From NCBI RefSeq assembly GCF_900177415.1, contig NZ_FXAF01000006.1, positions 1,140,001-1,204,000 of the forward strand: a stretch of DNA of 64,000 nucleotides. Direction: 5' to 3'. A program made the translations under genes and the position numbers. Positions 1 to 8,225 of the stretch are shown here, in pieces. Each line of letters opens with the position of its first letter. Position 1 is the stretch's first letter. The DNA comes from Xaviernesmea oryzae. Lineage in GTDB: Bacteria; Pseudomonadota; Alphaproteobacteria; Rhizobiales; Rhizobiaceae. The notes under the pieces are model-generated. The model searched no databases and was not told where the DNA came from. It saw only the letters and a program-made list of their open reading frames with translations.

Positions 1-330
1 CCACCCGAAGCCGAACTCAAGGCCGGCATCTATGCGGTCCGTTTCCGCCGCGCCGACGGCACGCTCTACGATGGCGTGGCGAGCTACGGCCGCCGCCCGA
101 CAGTGACGGAAAACGGCGCTCCGCTGCTCGAAACCTACGTCTTCGACTTTTCCGGCAGCCTTTACGGCGAGACCTGTTCCGTCTCCTTCTTCGGCCGCCT
201 GCGCGACGAGCTGAAATTCGACGGGCTCGACCCGCTCGTCGCCCAGATCAGGCGCGACGAGGAGGAGGCACGGGCGCTGCTTTCCGGCGTGAGGCCGATC
301 GGGGAGTTGGACGCCAGGATCGCGTTTTAG
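1..330 (+). CDS. ribF: Riboflavin kinase/FAD synthetase, C-terminal part (partial)
   Basis: This is the 3' end of a reading frame that enters from the left edge; about 109 codons are visible. The segment resembles the riboflavin kinase half of bifunctional RibF, which phosphorylates riboflavin to FMN. Visible signs are the YAVRFRRADGTLYDGVASYG stretch followed by GRRPTV, ETYVFDF, and the closing FFGRLRDELKF block typical of the kinase domain end. The N-terminal FAD synthetase domain lies outside the window. In rhizobia ribF normally sits just before ileS; here a toxin-antitoxin pair and about 440 bp of non-coding DNA separate them. The identity is fairly sure, but the full length cannot be judged. 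Confidence 0.88.
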   Translation, partial: PPEAELKAGIYAVRFRRADGTLYDGVASYGRRPTVTENGAPLLETYVFDFSGSLYGETCSVSFFGRLRDELKFDGLDPLVAQIRRDEEEARALLSGVRPIGELDARIAF

Positions 331-334
331 GGGG

Positions 335-532
335 TTAGAGCTTCTTTGGAGAGCCGGCATCTCTCAAGATGGCATTCGCCGTGTGGCGGCTTTGCAGATT
401 GCGTGGCACGAGAAGGGTTTTGCCCGTTTCGCGAGATTGCCACTTTTCATGCGAGCCCTTGGCGTTCTTGAGATATTCGTAGCCGAGTTCGGAAATGATT
501 TCCCGAACGATCTTGTAATAACCGTCCACCAT
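335..532 (-). CDS. hicA: HicA-family toxin (mRNA interferase)
   Basis: A protein of about 65 residues in the HicA/YcfA fold, a small double-stranded-RNA-binding-like domain that cleaves mRNA. The hallmark is the GSHEKW motif with the presumed catalytic histidine, preceded by IISELGYEYLKNAKGS and followed by LLVPRN. The start chosen is the ATG at 532, which overlaps the antitoxin stop by one base (TGATG), indicating translational coupling. A longer frame starting at 568 would add 12 residues that do not fit the family. The gene lies tail-to-tail with ribF, four bases from its stop. The order is antitoxin first, toxin second. It appears intact, with no broken motifs. Confidence 0.82.
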   Translation of the reverse strand: MVDGYYKIVREIISELGYEYLKNAKGSHEKWQSRETGKTLLVPRNLQSRHTANAILRDAGSPKKL

Positions 533-783
533 CAGGCAGCGATGGCTTTCGTTGACGGTCGCTCCCAAAGGATGGCGGGTATCAGGTCTTTCATCGCCGT
601 TCCCGCCACGTCGGCTGCGGACATATGGTTTTCTACGATCAGCTCTATCGCTGTGTCGAAGATGACTTCCTCGAAGACATCGATCGTGGGCGCTTCAATA
701 TGAAGGCCTTCGATATCGCTTTCCGAATAGAAAACCTTCGCATTTTCATCCCAGAGGGCTTTGATAAAAAATATTCTTTTCAT
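532..783 (-). CDS. hicB: DUF1902/HicB-like antitoxin
   Basis: A protein of about 83 residues with the HicB/DUF1902 partial RNase H-like fold: a strand FIKALWDENAKVF, then SDIEGLHIEAPT and a helix rich in acidic residues (FEEVIFDTAIELIVENH). It would neutralise the HicA partner encoded immediately downstream. The start at 783 gives MKRIFFIKA, the usual first strand; an upstream ATG at 804 adds seven residues. No helix-turn-helix is evident at the C terminus, so autoregulation may need the whole complex or another factor. Base composition is lower in GC than the flanking housekeeping genes, suggesting acquisition. Confidence 0.75.
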   Translation of the reverse strand: MKRIFFIKALWDENAKVFYSESDIEGLHIEAPTIDVFEEVIFDTAIELIVENHMSAADVAGTAMKDLIPAILWERPSTKAIAA

Positions 784-787
784 GTTG

Positions 788-807
788 CTGATCCAGTTCT
801 GCATCAG
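788..807. promoter_or_regulatory. Candidate operator upstream of hicBA
   Basis: A short inverted repeat, CTGAT at 788-792 and ATCAG at 803-807 with a 10-base spacer, ends just upstream of the antitoxin start at 783. Its position suits an autoregulatory site of the module. The arms are only five bases, so chance occurrence is possible. Confidence 0.25.
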
Positions 808-1227
808 AAGCGGGCAAATATGAGTAACAGACGTGTCGGCCGGAGTCAGTCTCTCGTTGCAGTTGGAGTGTGTCGAGGTCGAGACTTTCCATGAACTCGA
901 CGAATGGCTTCTTTGTCTCTGTTTGAGGTGGTGGCCTATCCCGCATGAACGCCTCCGTAAGCACCAGTTAGATATAAATGCCGAAGCGCTTTAAGTCGAG
1001 GATGGCGACCTTGGTTTTGCCCCTTCCTTTCCGCCGCAAAAACCCGTAATAACCGCCACCATGAAAGAATTCCGGCTGGCTTTGATCGTTCGAATTACAG
1101 GCCCGGCCTTCCGCGCGCTGTAAGAGCGGCCGGAGGGTCCGGGTTTTCGGCGTTTCAAAAAGCGCCTTCCGCCACCGAATTTTCATCGATATGCGCCGGT
1201 CCGCGGCGCCAGAGACGATTGCCCAAA
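808..1227. other. Intergenic region between hicBA and ileS
   Basis: About 420 bases lie between the divergent hicB and ileS starts. Frames on the minus strand (746-964 and 968-1186) have no recognisable domain, no good ribosome binding site and poor codon use, so I do not call genes. The stretch should hold the promoters of both flanking units. No repeat or RNA structure stands out. Confidence 0.5.
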
Positions 1228-4209
1228 ATGACCGATACCGCCGAAAAGCTCGACTATTCGAAGACCCTCTATCTGCCTGAAACCGATTTTCCGATGCGCG
1301 CCGGCCTGCCGCAGAAGGAACCGGAACTGGTCGCCCGCTGGCAGCAGATGGATCTTTACAAGAAGCTCCGCGCCTCCGCCGCCGGCCGCGAAAAATTCGT
1401 CCTCCATGACGGCCCGCCCTATGCCAACGGCAACATCCATATCGGCCACGCGCTGAACAAGATCCTGAAGGACGTCATCACCCGCTCGTTCCAGATGCGC
1501 GGCTATGACTCGAACTACGTTCCGGGCTGGGACTGCCACGGCCTGCCGATCGAATGGAAGATCGAGGAGGAGAACTACCGCTCCAAGGGCAAGGCCAAGC
1601 CCGATCTTTCCGAACCCGCCGCGATGACCGAGTTCCGCCGCGAGTGCCGCGCCTATGCGGAAAAGTGGATCAAGATCCAGGCGGAAGAGTTCAAGCGCCT
1701 CGGCATCGTCGGTGATTTCGACAATCCCTACCTGACGATGAATTTCCACGCGGAAGCGCGTATCGCCGGCGAGCTTTTGAAGATCGCCAAGAGCGGTCAG
1801 CTCTATCGCGGCTCCAAGCCGATCATGTGGTCGGTGGTCGAGCGCACCGCGCTTGCGGAAGCCGAGGTCGAATATCAGGACTACGAAAGCGATACGATCT
1901 GGGTGAAGTTTCCTGTAATCTCTGCGCGGCTTGGACATAGTCGTCTTGATGGATTTGGTGCATCTGACGAAAACCTCGCGAGTGCGGGTGATCAGTTGCA
2001 CGATCTTATGAAGGCGTCTGTCGTGATCTGGACGACGACGCCCTGGACCATCCCGGGCAACCGGGCGATCTCCTACTCTCCGAAGATCGCCTATGGCCTT
2101 TATGAGGTGACAGAAGCAGCCAACAACTTCGGCCCTCGTCCCGGCGAGAAGCTGATCTTTGCCGACAATCTGGCGGAAGAGAGCTTCGCCAAGGCCAAGC
2201 TGCAGTACAAGCGTCTGAGCGACGTATCCGCTGATGAGCTCGCAGCGATCACCTGCGCCCACCCCCTCAAGGGTCTCGGCGGCGGCTACGAATTCCCCGT
2301 GCCCCTGCTCGCCGGCGATCACGTCACCGACGATGCCGGTACCGGCTTCGTGCACACCGCTCCGAGCCATGGCCGCGAAGACTTCGAGGCGTGGATGCAT
2401 CATATCCGCGAGCTGGAAGCGCGCGGCATCGAGACGAAGATCCCGTTCCCGGTCGATGACGCCGGTGCCTATACCGCCGACGCCCCCGGCTTCGAGGGCG
2501 CCCGCGTCATGGACGACAGCGGCAAAAAGGGCGACGCCAACGATCGCGTCATCAAGGCGCTGATCGAAAAGAACGCGCTCTTCGCCCGCGGCCGGCTGAA
2601 GCACCAGTATCCGCATAGCTGGCGGTCGAAGAAGCCAATCATCTTCCGCAACACGCCGCAGTGGTTCGTCTATATGGACAAGGAGCTCGGCGACGGCACG
2701 ACGCTGCGGTCGCGCGCCCTGAAGGCGATCGACGACACCCGCTTCGTGCCCGCCGCCGGCCAGAACCGCCTGCGCGCCATGATCGAACAGCGTCCGGACT
2801 GGGTGCTTTCGCGCCAGCGCGCCTGGGGCGTGCCGATCTGCGTCTTCGTGGACGAGCACGGCGAGGTTCTGCAGGACGAGGCGGTCAACCAGCGCATCCT
2901 CGATGCCTTCGATGCGGAAGGGGCGGATGCCTGGTTCGCGGAAGGCGCCAAGGAGCGGTTCCTGGGCAACGAACACGACCCGGCCAAGTGGACCCAGGTC
3001 ATGGACATCCTCGACGTCTGGTTCGACTCGGGCTCGACGCATACCTTCACGCTGGAGGACCGTCCGGACCTGAAATGGCCGGCCGACGTCTATCTGGAAG
3101 GCTCGGACCAGCATCGCGGCTGGTTCCATTCCTCGCTGCTCGAATCCGCCGCCACCCGCGGCCGCGCGCCCTACGACACGGTCATCACCCATGGCTTCAC
3201 CATGGACGAGAAGGGCCAGAAGATGTCGAAGTCGCTCGGCAACGTCGTGGCGCCGCAGGACGTCATGAAGGACGCCGGTGCCGATATCCTGCGCCTCTGG
3301 GTCATGACCACCGACTATTGGGAAGACCAGCGGCTCGGCAAGACGATCATCCAGACGAATGTCGATGCCTATCGCAAGCTCAGGAACACGATCCGCTGGA
3401 TGCTCGGCACGCTCGCCCATGACGAAGGCGAGGAAATCGCCTATGCGGAGCTTCCGGAACTCGAAAAGCTGATGCTGCATCGTCTCGCCGAGCTCGATAA
3501 GCTGGTGCGCGAGGCATACGATGCCTTCGAGTTCAAGAAGATCGCCCGCGCGCTCATCGATTTTGCCAATGTCGAGCTTTCGGCCTTCTATTTCGATGTC
3601 CGCAAGGATGCGCTCTATTGCGATGCGCCGTCCTCGCTGCGCCGTCGCGCGGCCCTTGCCGTGATCCGCAGGATCTTCGACTGCACCGTCACCTGGCTTG
3701 CGCCCATGCTGCCTTTCACCACGGAAGAAGCCTGGCTGTCGCGCAATCCGGATGCCGTCTCCGTGCATCTCGAACAGTTCCCGACAGTTCCGGCCGAATG
3801 GAAGAACGAGGCGCTCGCCGAGAAATGGGCTGCGATTCGCCGCGTCCGTTCGGTCGTGACGGGCGCCCTGGAGATCGAGCGCAAGGACAAGCGCATCGGC
3901 TCGTCGCTGGAGGCGGCCCCGGTCGTCTACGTGACCGATCCGGAGCTTCTGAAAGCGTTGGAAGGACAGGATTTCGAGGAGATCTGCATCACCTCGGGCA
4001 TCGCGATCGTGGCGGGCGAGGGGCCGGAAAATGCCTTCCGGCTGCCGGAAGTGCCGGGCGTGGCGGTCGATCCGAAGCTTGCGGAAGGCGTCAAATGCGC
4101 TCGTTCCTGGCGGGTGACGAAGGATGTAGGCTCCGATCCGGCCTGGCCGGACGTGTCGGCGCGCGATGCCGCCGCTCTGCGGGAGCTTGCCGCTCTCGGG
4201 CGCCTTTGA
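1228..4209 (+). CDS. ileS: Isoleucyl-tRNA synthetase
   Basis: IleRS of about 993 residues, the class Ia enzyme that charges tRNA-Ile and edits valine. The HIGH signature is at about residues 71-74 and KMSKS at about 665-669, with the CP1 editing domain between them (the [10 protein letters not shown] block follows residue 270). The ATG at 1228 is preferred over an in-frame TTG at 1219. Two oddities are visible. First, codons from 1909 to about 2025 (residues about 228-266) use cct, gta, tct, ctt, agt and gga, unlike the rest of the gene, and appear to lengthen the editing domain. Second, the C-terminal zinc-knuckle region keeps only one cysteine (KCARSW), and the second pair reads PDVSARD. 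The gene is complete. Confidence 0.97.
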   Translation: MTDTAEKLDYSKTLYLPETDFPMRAGLPQKEPELVARWQQMDLYKKLRASAAGREKFVLHDGPPYANGNIHIGHALNKILKDVITRSFQMRGYDSNYVPGWDCHGLPIEWKIEEENYRSKGKAKPDLSEPAAMTEFRRECRAYAEKWIKIQAEEFKRLGIVGDFDNPYLTMNFHAEARIAGELLKIAKSGQLYRGSKPIMWSVVERTALAEAEVEYQDYESDTIWVKFPVISARLGHSRLDGFGASDENLASAGDQLHDLMKASVVIWTTTPWTIPGNRAISYSPKIAYGLYEVTEAANNFGPRPGEKLIFADNLAEESFAKAKLQYKRLSDVSADELAAITCAHPLKGLGGGYEFPVPLLAGDHVTDDAGTGFVHTAPSHGREDFEAWMHHIRELEARGIETKIPFPVDDAGAYTADAPGFEGARVMDDSGKKGDANDRVIKALIEKNALFARGRLKHQYPHSWRSKKPIIFRNTPQWFVYMDKELGDGTTLRSRALKAIDDTRFVPAAGQNRLRAMIEQRPDWVLSRQRAWGVPICVFVDEHGEVLQDEAVNQRILDAFDAEGADAWFAEGAKERFLGNEHDPAKWTQVMDILDVWFDSGSTHTFTLEDRPDLKWPADVYLEGSDQHRGWFHSSLLESAATRGRAPYDTVITHGFTMDEKGQKMSKSLGNVVAPQDVMKDAGADILRLWVMTTDYWEDQRLGKTIIQTNVDAYRKLRNTIRWMLGTLAHDEGEEIAYAELPELEKLMLHRLAELDKLVREAYDAFEFKKIARALIDFANVELSAFYFDVRKDALYCDAPSSLRRRAALAVIRRIFDCTVTWLAPMLPFTTEEAWLSRNPDAVSVHLEQFPTVPAEWKNEALAEKWAAIRRVRSVVTGALEIERKDKRIGSSLEAAPVVYVTDPELLKALEGQDFEEICITSGIAIVAGEGPENAFRLPEVPGVAVDPKLAEGVKCARSWRVTKDVGSDPAWPDVSARDAAALRELAALGRL

Positions 4210-4224
4210 CGGGGTCTAAAATCG

Positions 4225-4255
4225 CCGGATGATTGCGCTTTGGCGCGTCATCCGG
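4225..4255 (+). terminator. Hairpin downstream of ileS
   Basis: CCGGATGA (4225-4232) pairs with TCATCCGG (4248-4255) across a 15-base loop, 15 bases after the ileS stop, and is followed by TATTTCT. It probably ends ileS transcription before the lipoprotein gene, although the T-tract is weak. Confidence 0.45.
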
Positions 4256-4345
4256 TATTTCTGCCTGAAATTGGCCGGATTTTTCCGCCACCTGGGGCAC
4301 ACGTAGTCTGAGGCGTCGAGGACGGGCGCCGCTGGAAGGGTTTTG

Positions 4346-4978
4346 ATGAAAACGACATATGCGTTCCGTGTCGGCATGGGCGTGGCCGGCATCCTCGCCT
4401 CGACATTGACCCTTTCGGGCTGCATCGGCGGCCCCACCTACGGCACCGACAAGACGGCCATGGAACAGCTCGCCGACGACCTCGGCAAGTCCGTTTCTCT
4501 CGGCGGGGGCCGGGAAGAGGCGAACCGCAGCGTCAAATACAATCCGCGCCCCTCGCTGGTCGTCGCCACCAAGGAACAGGGCAGCTCGCTTCCGCCGCCG
4601 CAGCAGTCGCTTGCCAACCGCGAGAACAATCCGAACTGGGTGGAATCTCCGGAAGAGACCCGTAAGCGCCTCCGCGACGAGGCTGCCGCGAACGAGAAGG
4701 ACCCCAACTACCGTTCGCCGCTTCTTGCCGGCAACGGCCAGGCCGGTCAGATGACCGAGGCCGAGAAGTGGGAAGCCTTCCGCAAGGCCAAGCAGGATGC
4801 CGAAACCGTGGACATCTCGGCGCGCCGCCGCTCGCTGGTCGATCCGCCGGCGGAATTCCGCTCGACCGATGCGGCGAACCTCACCGATCTCGGCGAGCCG
4901 GAAACGCAGAAGGAAAGGCGCCGCAGGCAGGAGGCGGCCGATGCGAAGAAGTCCAGCGAGTGGTGGAAGCTCTTCTGA
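4346..4978 (+). CDS. Lipoprotein of unknown function
   Basis: A protein of about 210 residues beginning with a type II signal peptide: MKTTYAFR, a hydrophobic run, then the lipobox LSGC with the lipidated cysteine near residue 26. The mature part is hydrophilic and proline- and glutamate-rich, with no recognised domain and a charged C terminus (KERRRRQEAADAKK then EWWKLF). The ATG at 4346 is preceded by a GGAAGG-like ribosome binding site; a TTG three bases upstream is less likely. A lipoprotein gene in this place after ileS is usual in rhizobia, so it is probably an envelope protein. It is convergent with tadA, nine bases away. Confidence 0.85.
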   Translation: MKTTYAFRVGMGVAGILASTLTLSGCIGGPTYGTDKTAMEQLADDLGKSVSLGGGREEANRSVKYNPRPSLVVATKEQGSSLPPPQQSLANRENNPNWVESPEETRKRLRDEAAANEKDPNYRSPLLAGNGQAGQMTEAEKWEAFRKAKQDAETVDISARRRSLVDPPAEFRSTDAANLTDLGEPETQKERRRRQEAADAKKSSEWWKLF

Positions 4979-4987
4979 TAGAACCGC

Positions 4988-5443
4988 TCAGCCTTCCCTT
5001 TTCCCTTTGAAGAAGCCGGTGAGCAGGCTTGCCGCTTCGGTTTCCCCCAGGCCCGAATAGACTTCCGGGGTATGATGGCAGGTCGGCTGGCTGAAGAAGC
5101 GCACGCCGTTGTCCACCGCGCCACCCTTCGGGTCCTCCGCCCCGTAATAGAGACGGCGGATGCGCGCGAAGGAAATCGCCGCGGCGCACATGGTGCAGGG
5201 TTCGAGCGTCACGTAGAGGTCGGCGCCGGCAAGCCGCTCCTGGCCGAGCGCGGCGGAGCCTTCGCGGATGACGGCGATCTCGGCATGGGCGGTGACGTCG
5301 TTGCCGGCGCGGGTGCGGTTTCCGGACCGGGCGACGATCTCGCCGTCGAGCACCAGCACGGCACCGATGGGGACCTCGCCGCGGGCTGCGGCATCGCGCG
5401 CTTCGGCAAGTGCGGCATCCATGAACCCGTCGGTATTCGGCAT
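4988..5443 (-). CDS. tadA: tRNA-specific adenosine deaminase
   Basis: A cytidine-deaminase-fold enzyme of about 151 residues that converts adenosine 34 to inosine in tRNA-Arg(ACG). The zinc site is clear: HAE in DVTAHAEIAVI (His ligand and proton-shuttle Glu) and PCTMC in TLEPCTMCAAA (two Cys ligands). The start at 5443 follows a GAGGAAA ribosome binding site; the longer frame from 5494 adds 17 residues that do not match the family. It is transcribed opposite to its neighbours, divergent from rluB with about 147 bp between them. Confidence 0.95.
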   Translation of the reverse strand: MPNTDGFMDAALAEARDAAARGEVPIGAVLVLDGEIVARSGNRTRAGNDVTAHAEIAVIREGSAALGQERLAGADLYVTLEPCTMCAAAISFARIRRLYYGAEDPKGGAVDNGVRFFSQPTCHHTPEVYSGLGETEAASLLTGFFKGKREG

Positions 5444-5590
5444 TTGGCGATTTCCTCTTAACCCGGATCGCGCGAACTGGTAGGAAGCATCCAATCGCAG
5501 GCCCGATTTGCGGGCGTCGCTCCATCGCAGTCAACACGAACAAGAATGTCCGGATTGCTCCGCAGACATCACGCTTCAGGCAAACAACAA

Positions 5591-7648
5591 ATGAATTCAA
5601 AAGACAAGCCGAAGCGCGGCGAAGGCAGAACCTTCGTCCGCGAAACCAAGCCCAGATCGGCTCCGAAGGCCGATGCAGGTGCAAAGAAGAAGGCTGCGCC
5701 CAGGGGCGTTGCAGAAAAGCCCGTGAAGGCGGCGCGCAAGCCTGCCGTGGCTGTCGCGGCGCCGGTCGAGGCCGAGGGCAAGCCGGAGCGCATTTCCAAG
5801 ATCCTGGCCCGTGCCGGCGTGGCGTCCCGCCGCGATGTCGAACGGATGATCATGGAAGGCCGGGTGAAGCTGAACGGCAAGCTTCTCGAAACGCCCGTCG
5901 TCAACGTCACGCTTGAAGACAGGATCGAAGTGGACGACGTGCCGATCCGCGGCATCGAGCGCACCCGCCTCTGGCTCTATCACAAGCCCGCCGGCCTCGT
6001 GACCACCAATTCCGATCCGGAAGGCCGTCCGACCGTCTTCGACAACTTGCCGGAAAGCCTGCCGCGCGTCATGTCGATCGGCCGCCTCGACATCAATACG
6101 GAAGGCCTGCTGCTGCTCACCAACGACGGCGGCCTGTCGCGCGTGCTGGAACTGCCGACCACCGGCTGGCTGCGCCGCTATCGCGTGCGCGCCCATGGCG
6201 AGGTCGACCAGGAAGCGCTCGACAAGTTGAAGGAAGGCATTGCCGTGGAAGGCGTGCTCTACGGTTCGATCGACGCGACGCTGGACCGCACCCAGGGCCA
6301 CAACGTCTGGATCACCATGGGGCTGCGCGAAGGCAAGAACCGCGAGATCAAGAACGTGCTCGGCGCGCTTGGCCTCGAGGTCAACCGCCTGATCCGCATT
6401 TCCTACGGCCCTTTCCAGCTCGGCGATCTGCCCGAGGGACAGGTGGTGGAGGTGCGCGGCCGCATGCTGCGCGACCAGCTCGGGCCCCGCCTGATCGAGG
6501 AAGCCAAGGCGAATTTCGACGCGCCGATCTACAACGACAAGGGCGCGGAAGACGACAAGCCGGTGCGCGCGGAACGGTCGGACTGGTCCGGGAAGCCGGA
6601 AAAGACCGACAAGACGGAACGTCCGCGGGCCGGCAGGGACGAGGATCGGCGTGAAAAGGCGCTCGGCCGGCTGGATACGAAGCCCGGTGACCGGAAGTTT
6701 GGCGACCGGAAGTTTGGCGACAAGAAGTTCGGAGACAAGAAGTTCGGCGATGGGCCGCGCGGCAAGGACGGTGCCAAGGGCAACGACCGTGCTTTCGACG
6801 ACGACCGTTCGCCGAAACGTTCTCCCATGAGCACCAGCCGCACCGCCAATGTCTGGATGGCGCCAGGCGCCCGTCCGACCACGGACAGCAGGACGAAAAA
6901 ATCTTCGGCCCGTGCCGAGGCGGAACAGTTCTTCAAGAAGCCGGCCCCCGAGAACGATCGCCGCGTGGTGGTGAACCGCGCCGACGACGACAGCGACTGG
7001 ATCCGTGCTGAAGCGCCGGCCCGCCGCCCGCGGGAGGAAGAGGGCGGTGATTTCGGCCGCAAGCGTTCGTTCGGCGACCGTGCTTTCGGGGATCGCCCAA
7101 GAGGCGAACGCAAGCCGCGCGAAGAAGGCGACCGCCCACGCGGCGAACGCTCTTTCGACAGGCCGAGGGGCGACCGTCCGTTCGGCGATAAGCCCCGCGG
7201 TGATCGCAGGCCTCGCGAAGATGGCGATCGTCCGGCCCGTTCTTTCTCCGGAGAGAGCCGTTCGGAGCGTCCGCGCGGCGAGCGCAGCTTTGGTGATCGG
7301 CCGCCTCGCGGGGACCGTCCGTTCGGCGACAAGCCGAGAGGCGACCGCCGTCCGCGAGAGGATAGCGACCGTCCCGCACGATCGTTCTCCGCAGGAGAGG
7401 GGCGCGGCGAGCGCAGCCGCTCCGAACGCCCGGCGGGAGATCGTCCGTTCGGCGACAGGCCGCGCGGCGGAAAACCGGGTGGAAAGCCCTTCGGCGGCAA
7501 GCCGGGCGGTGCCAAGTCCGGATTTGGCGGAAAGCCTTCCGGCGGACGCGGAAAGCCGGGTGGCGCGGGCAAACCGGGCGGACGTCCGGGCGGTGCCCGC
7601 AGCGGAGGCAGACCGGCCGGCGGCAAGCCGCGCACGCCGAGGGGGTGA
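5591..7648 (+). CDS. rluB: Ribosomal large subunit pseudouridine synthase (RluB family) with long repetitive tail
   Basis: A 685-residue protein. A Lys/Ala-rich leader (1-75) is followed by an S4 RNA-binding domain (ERISKILARAGVASRRDVER), then the RsuA/RluB catalytic domain with the GRLDINTEGLLLLTNDG motif carrying the catalytic aspartate and the later REGKNREIKN block. The enzyme makes pseudouridine in the 23S rRNA hairpin 90 region. From about residue 320 the chain is low-complexity: Lys/Asp/Arg/Gly/Pro-rich and built from repeats such as GDRKF and RPFGDKPRGDRRPRED, ending in a Gly/Lys-rich segment. The tail is over half the protein and is probably disordered and RNA-binding, like RGG regions. 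The start at 5591 is favoured over 5546. rsmD follows after six bases. Confidence 0.93.
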   Translation: MNSKDKPKRGEGRTFVRETKPRSAPKADAGAKKKAAPRGVAEKPVKAARKPAVAVAAPVEAEGKPERISKILARAGVASRRDVERMIMEGRVKLNGKLLETPVVNVTLEDRIEVDDVPIRGIERTRLWLYHKPAGLVTTNSDPEGRPTVFDNLPESLPRVMSIGRLDINTEGLLLLTNDGGLSRVLELPTTGWLRRYRVRAHGEVDQEALDKLKEGIAVEGVLYGSIDATLDRTQGHNVWITMGLREGKNREIKNVLGALGLEVNRLIRISYGPFQLGDLPEGQVVEVRGRMLRDQLGPRLIEEAKANFDAPIYNDKGAEDDKPVRAERSDWSGKPEKTDKTERPRAGRDEDRREKALGRLDTKPGDRKFGDRKFGDKKFGDKKFGDGPRGKDGAKGNDRAFDDDRSPKRSPMSTSRTANVWMAPGARPTTDSRTKKSSARAEAEQFFKKPAPENDRRVVVNRADDDSDWIRAEAPARRPREEEGGDFGRKRSFGDRAFGDRPRGERKPREEGDRPRGERSFDRPRGDRPFGDKPRGDRRPREDGDRPARSFSGESRSERPRGERSFGDRPPRGDRPFGDKPRGDRRPREDSDRPARSFSAGEGRGERSRSERPAGDRPFGDRPRGGKPGGKPFGGKPGGAKSGFGGKPSGGRGKPGGAGKPGGRPGGARSGGRPAGGKPRTPRG
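6686..6745 (+). repeat. Four 15-bp tandem repeats inside rluB
   Basis: Four consecutive units encode GDRKF, GDRKF, GDKKF, GDKKF. The units differ at several bases, so the array is not perfect, but it is a likely site of length variation in the tail. Confidence 0.85.
7133..7426 (+). repeat. Tandem duplication of about 45-53 codons inside rluB
   Basis: Copy 1 (7133-7267) and copy 2 (7268-7426) both begin RPRGERSF, contain RGDRPFGDKPRGDRRPRED and DRPARSFS, and end in a Ser-Glu pair. Synonymous positions differ between the copies while the peptide is kept. Confidence 0.85.
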
Positions 7649-7654
7649 CGGGCA

Positions 7655-8215
7655 GTGCGGATCGTCGGCGGTGAATTTCGCGGCCGTTCCCTGGCCACGC
7701 CCAAGACAAATGCGATCCGGCCGACCATCAACCGGACGCGCGAAAGCCTGTTCAACATCATCGGCCACGTCTATCCGGAAGCGCTGGACGGCACCCGGGT
7801 GATCGATCTCTTCGCCGGTACCGGCGCGGTGGGGCTGGAGGCCGTCTCGCGCGGCTGCAAGAGCGCTCTCTTCGTCGAAAACGGTGTCGAGGGCCGCGGG
7901 CTCCTGTGGGAAAACATCGACAGTCTCGGCCTGCACGGCCGTAGCCGCATCCTGCGCCGGGACGCGACCAAGCTCGGCGCGATCGGCACGATGGAGCCGT
8001 TTCATTTCCTTTTCGCCGATCCGCCCTATGCTCAAGGGCTTGGCGAGGATGCGCTATTGGCGGCGCATGCCGGCGGTTGGCTGGTTCCGGGCGCGCTCGC
8101 GATCCTGGAGGAGCGCGCCGATATGATGCCCTCCGTCGATCCTGCCTTCAAGCTGCTCGAAAGCCGCGTCTTCGGCGACACCCGCATGCATTTCTTCCGC
8201 TATCAGCCCGCGTGA
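7655..8215 (+). CDS. rsmD: 16S rRNA (guanine966-N2)-methyltransferase
   Basis: A 186-residue SAM-dependent methyltransferase of the RsmD/YhhF family that acts on G966 of 16S rRNA in the assembled 30S subunit. Motif I is VIDLFAGTGAVGLEA and the catalytic motif IV is DPPY. The start is a GTG at 7655 giving MRIVGGEFRGR, the family's standard first residues, six bases after the rluB stop. The pair probably forms an rRNA-modification operon. A patatin-like gene follows ten bases after its stop. Confidence 0.94.
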   Translation: MRIVGGEFRGRSLATPKTNAIRPTINRTRESLFNIIGHVYPEALDGTRVIDLFAGTGAVGLEAVSRGCKSALFVENGVEGRGLLWENIDSLGLHGRSRILRRDATKLGAIGTMEPFHFLFADPPYAQGLGEDALLAAHAGGWLVPGALAILEERADMMPSVDPAFKLLESRVFGDTRMHFFRYQPA

Positions 8216-8225
8216 GAGAAAAGGA

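Noticed and set aside
746-1186. Two minus-strand frames (746-964, 968-1186) between hicB and ileS
   Set aside because: No domain, no good ribosome binding site, and the first overlaps hicB and its leader; codon use is not host-like.
1183-3768. Very long minus-strand frame (861 codons) opposite ileS
   Set aside because: It is the antisense shadow of a high-GC gene; ileS on the plus strand has complete family motifs.
5597-8035. 812-codon minus-strand frame opposite rluB-rsmD
   Set aside because: Antisense shadow spanning two real genes with recognisable enzymes on the plus strand.
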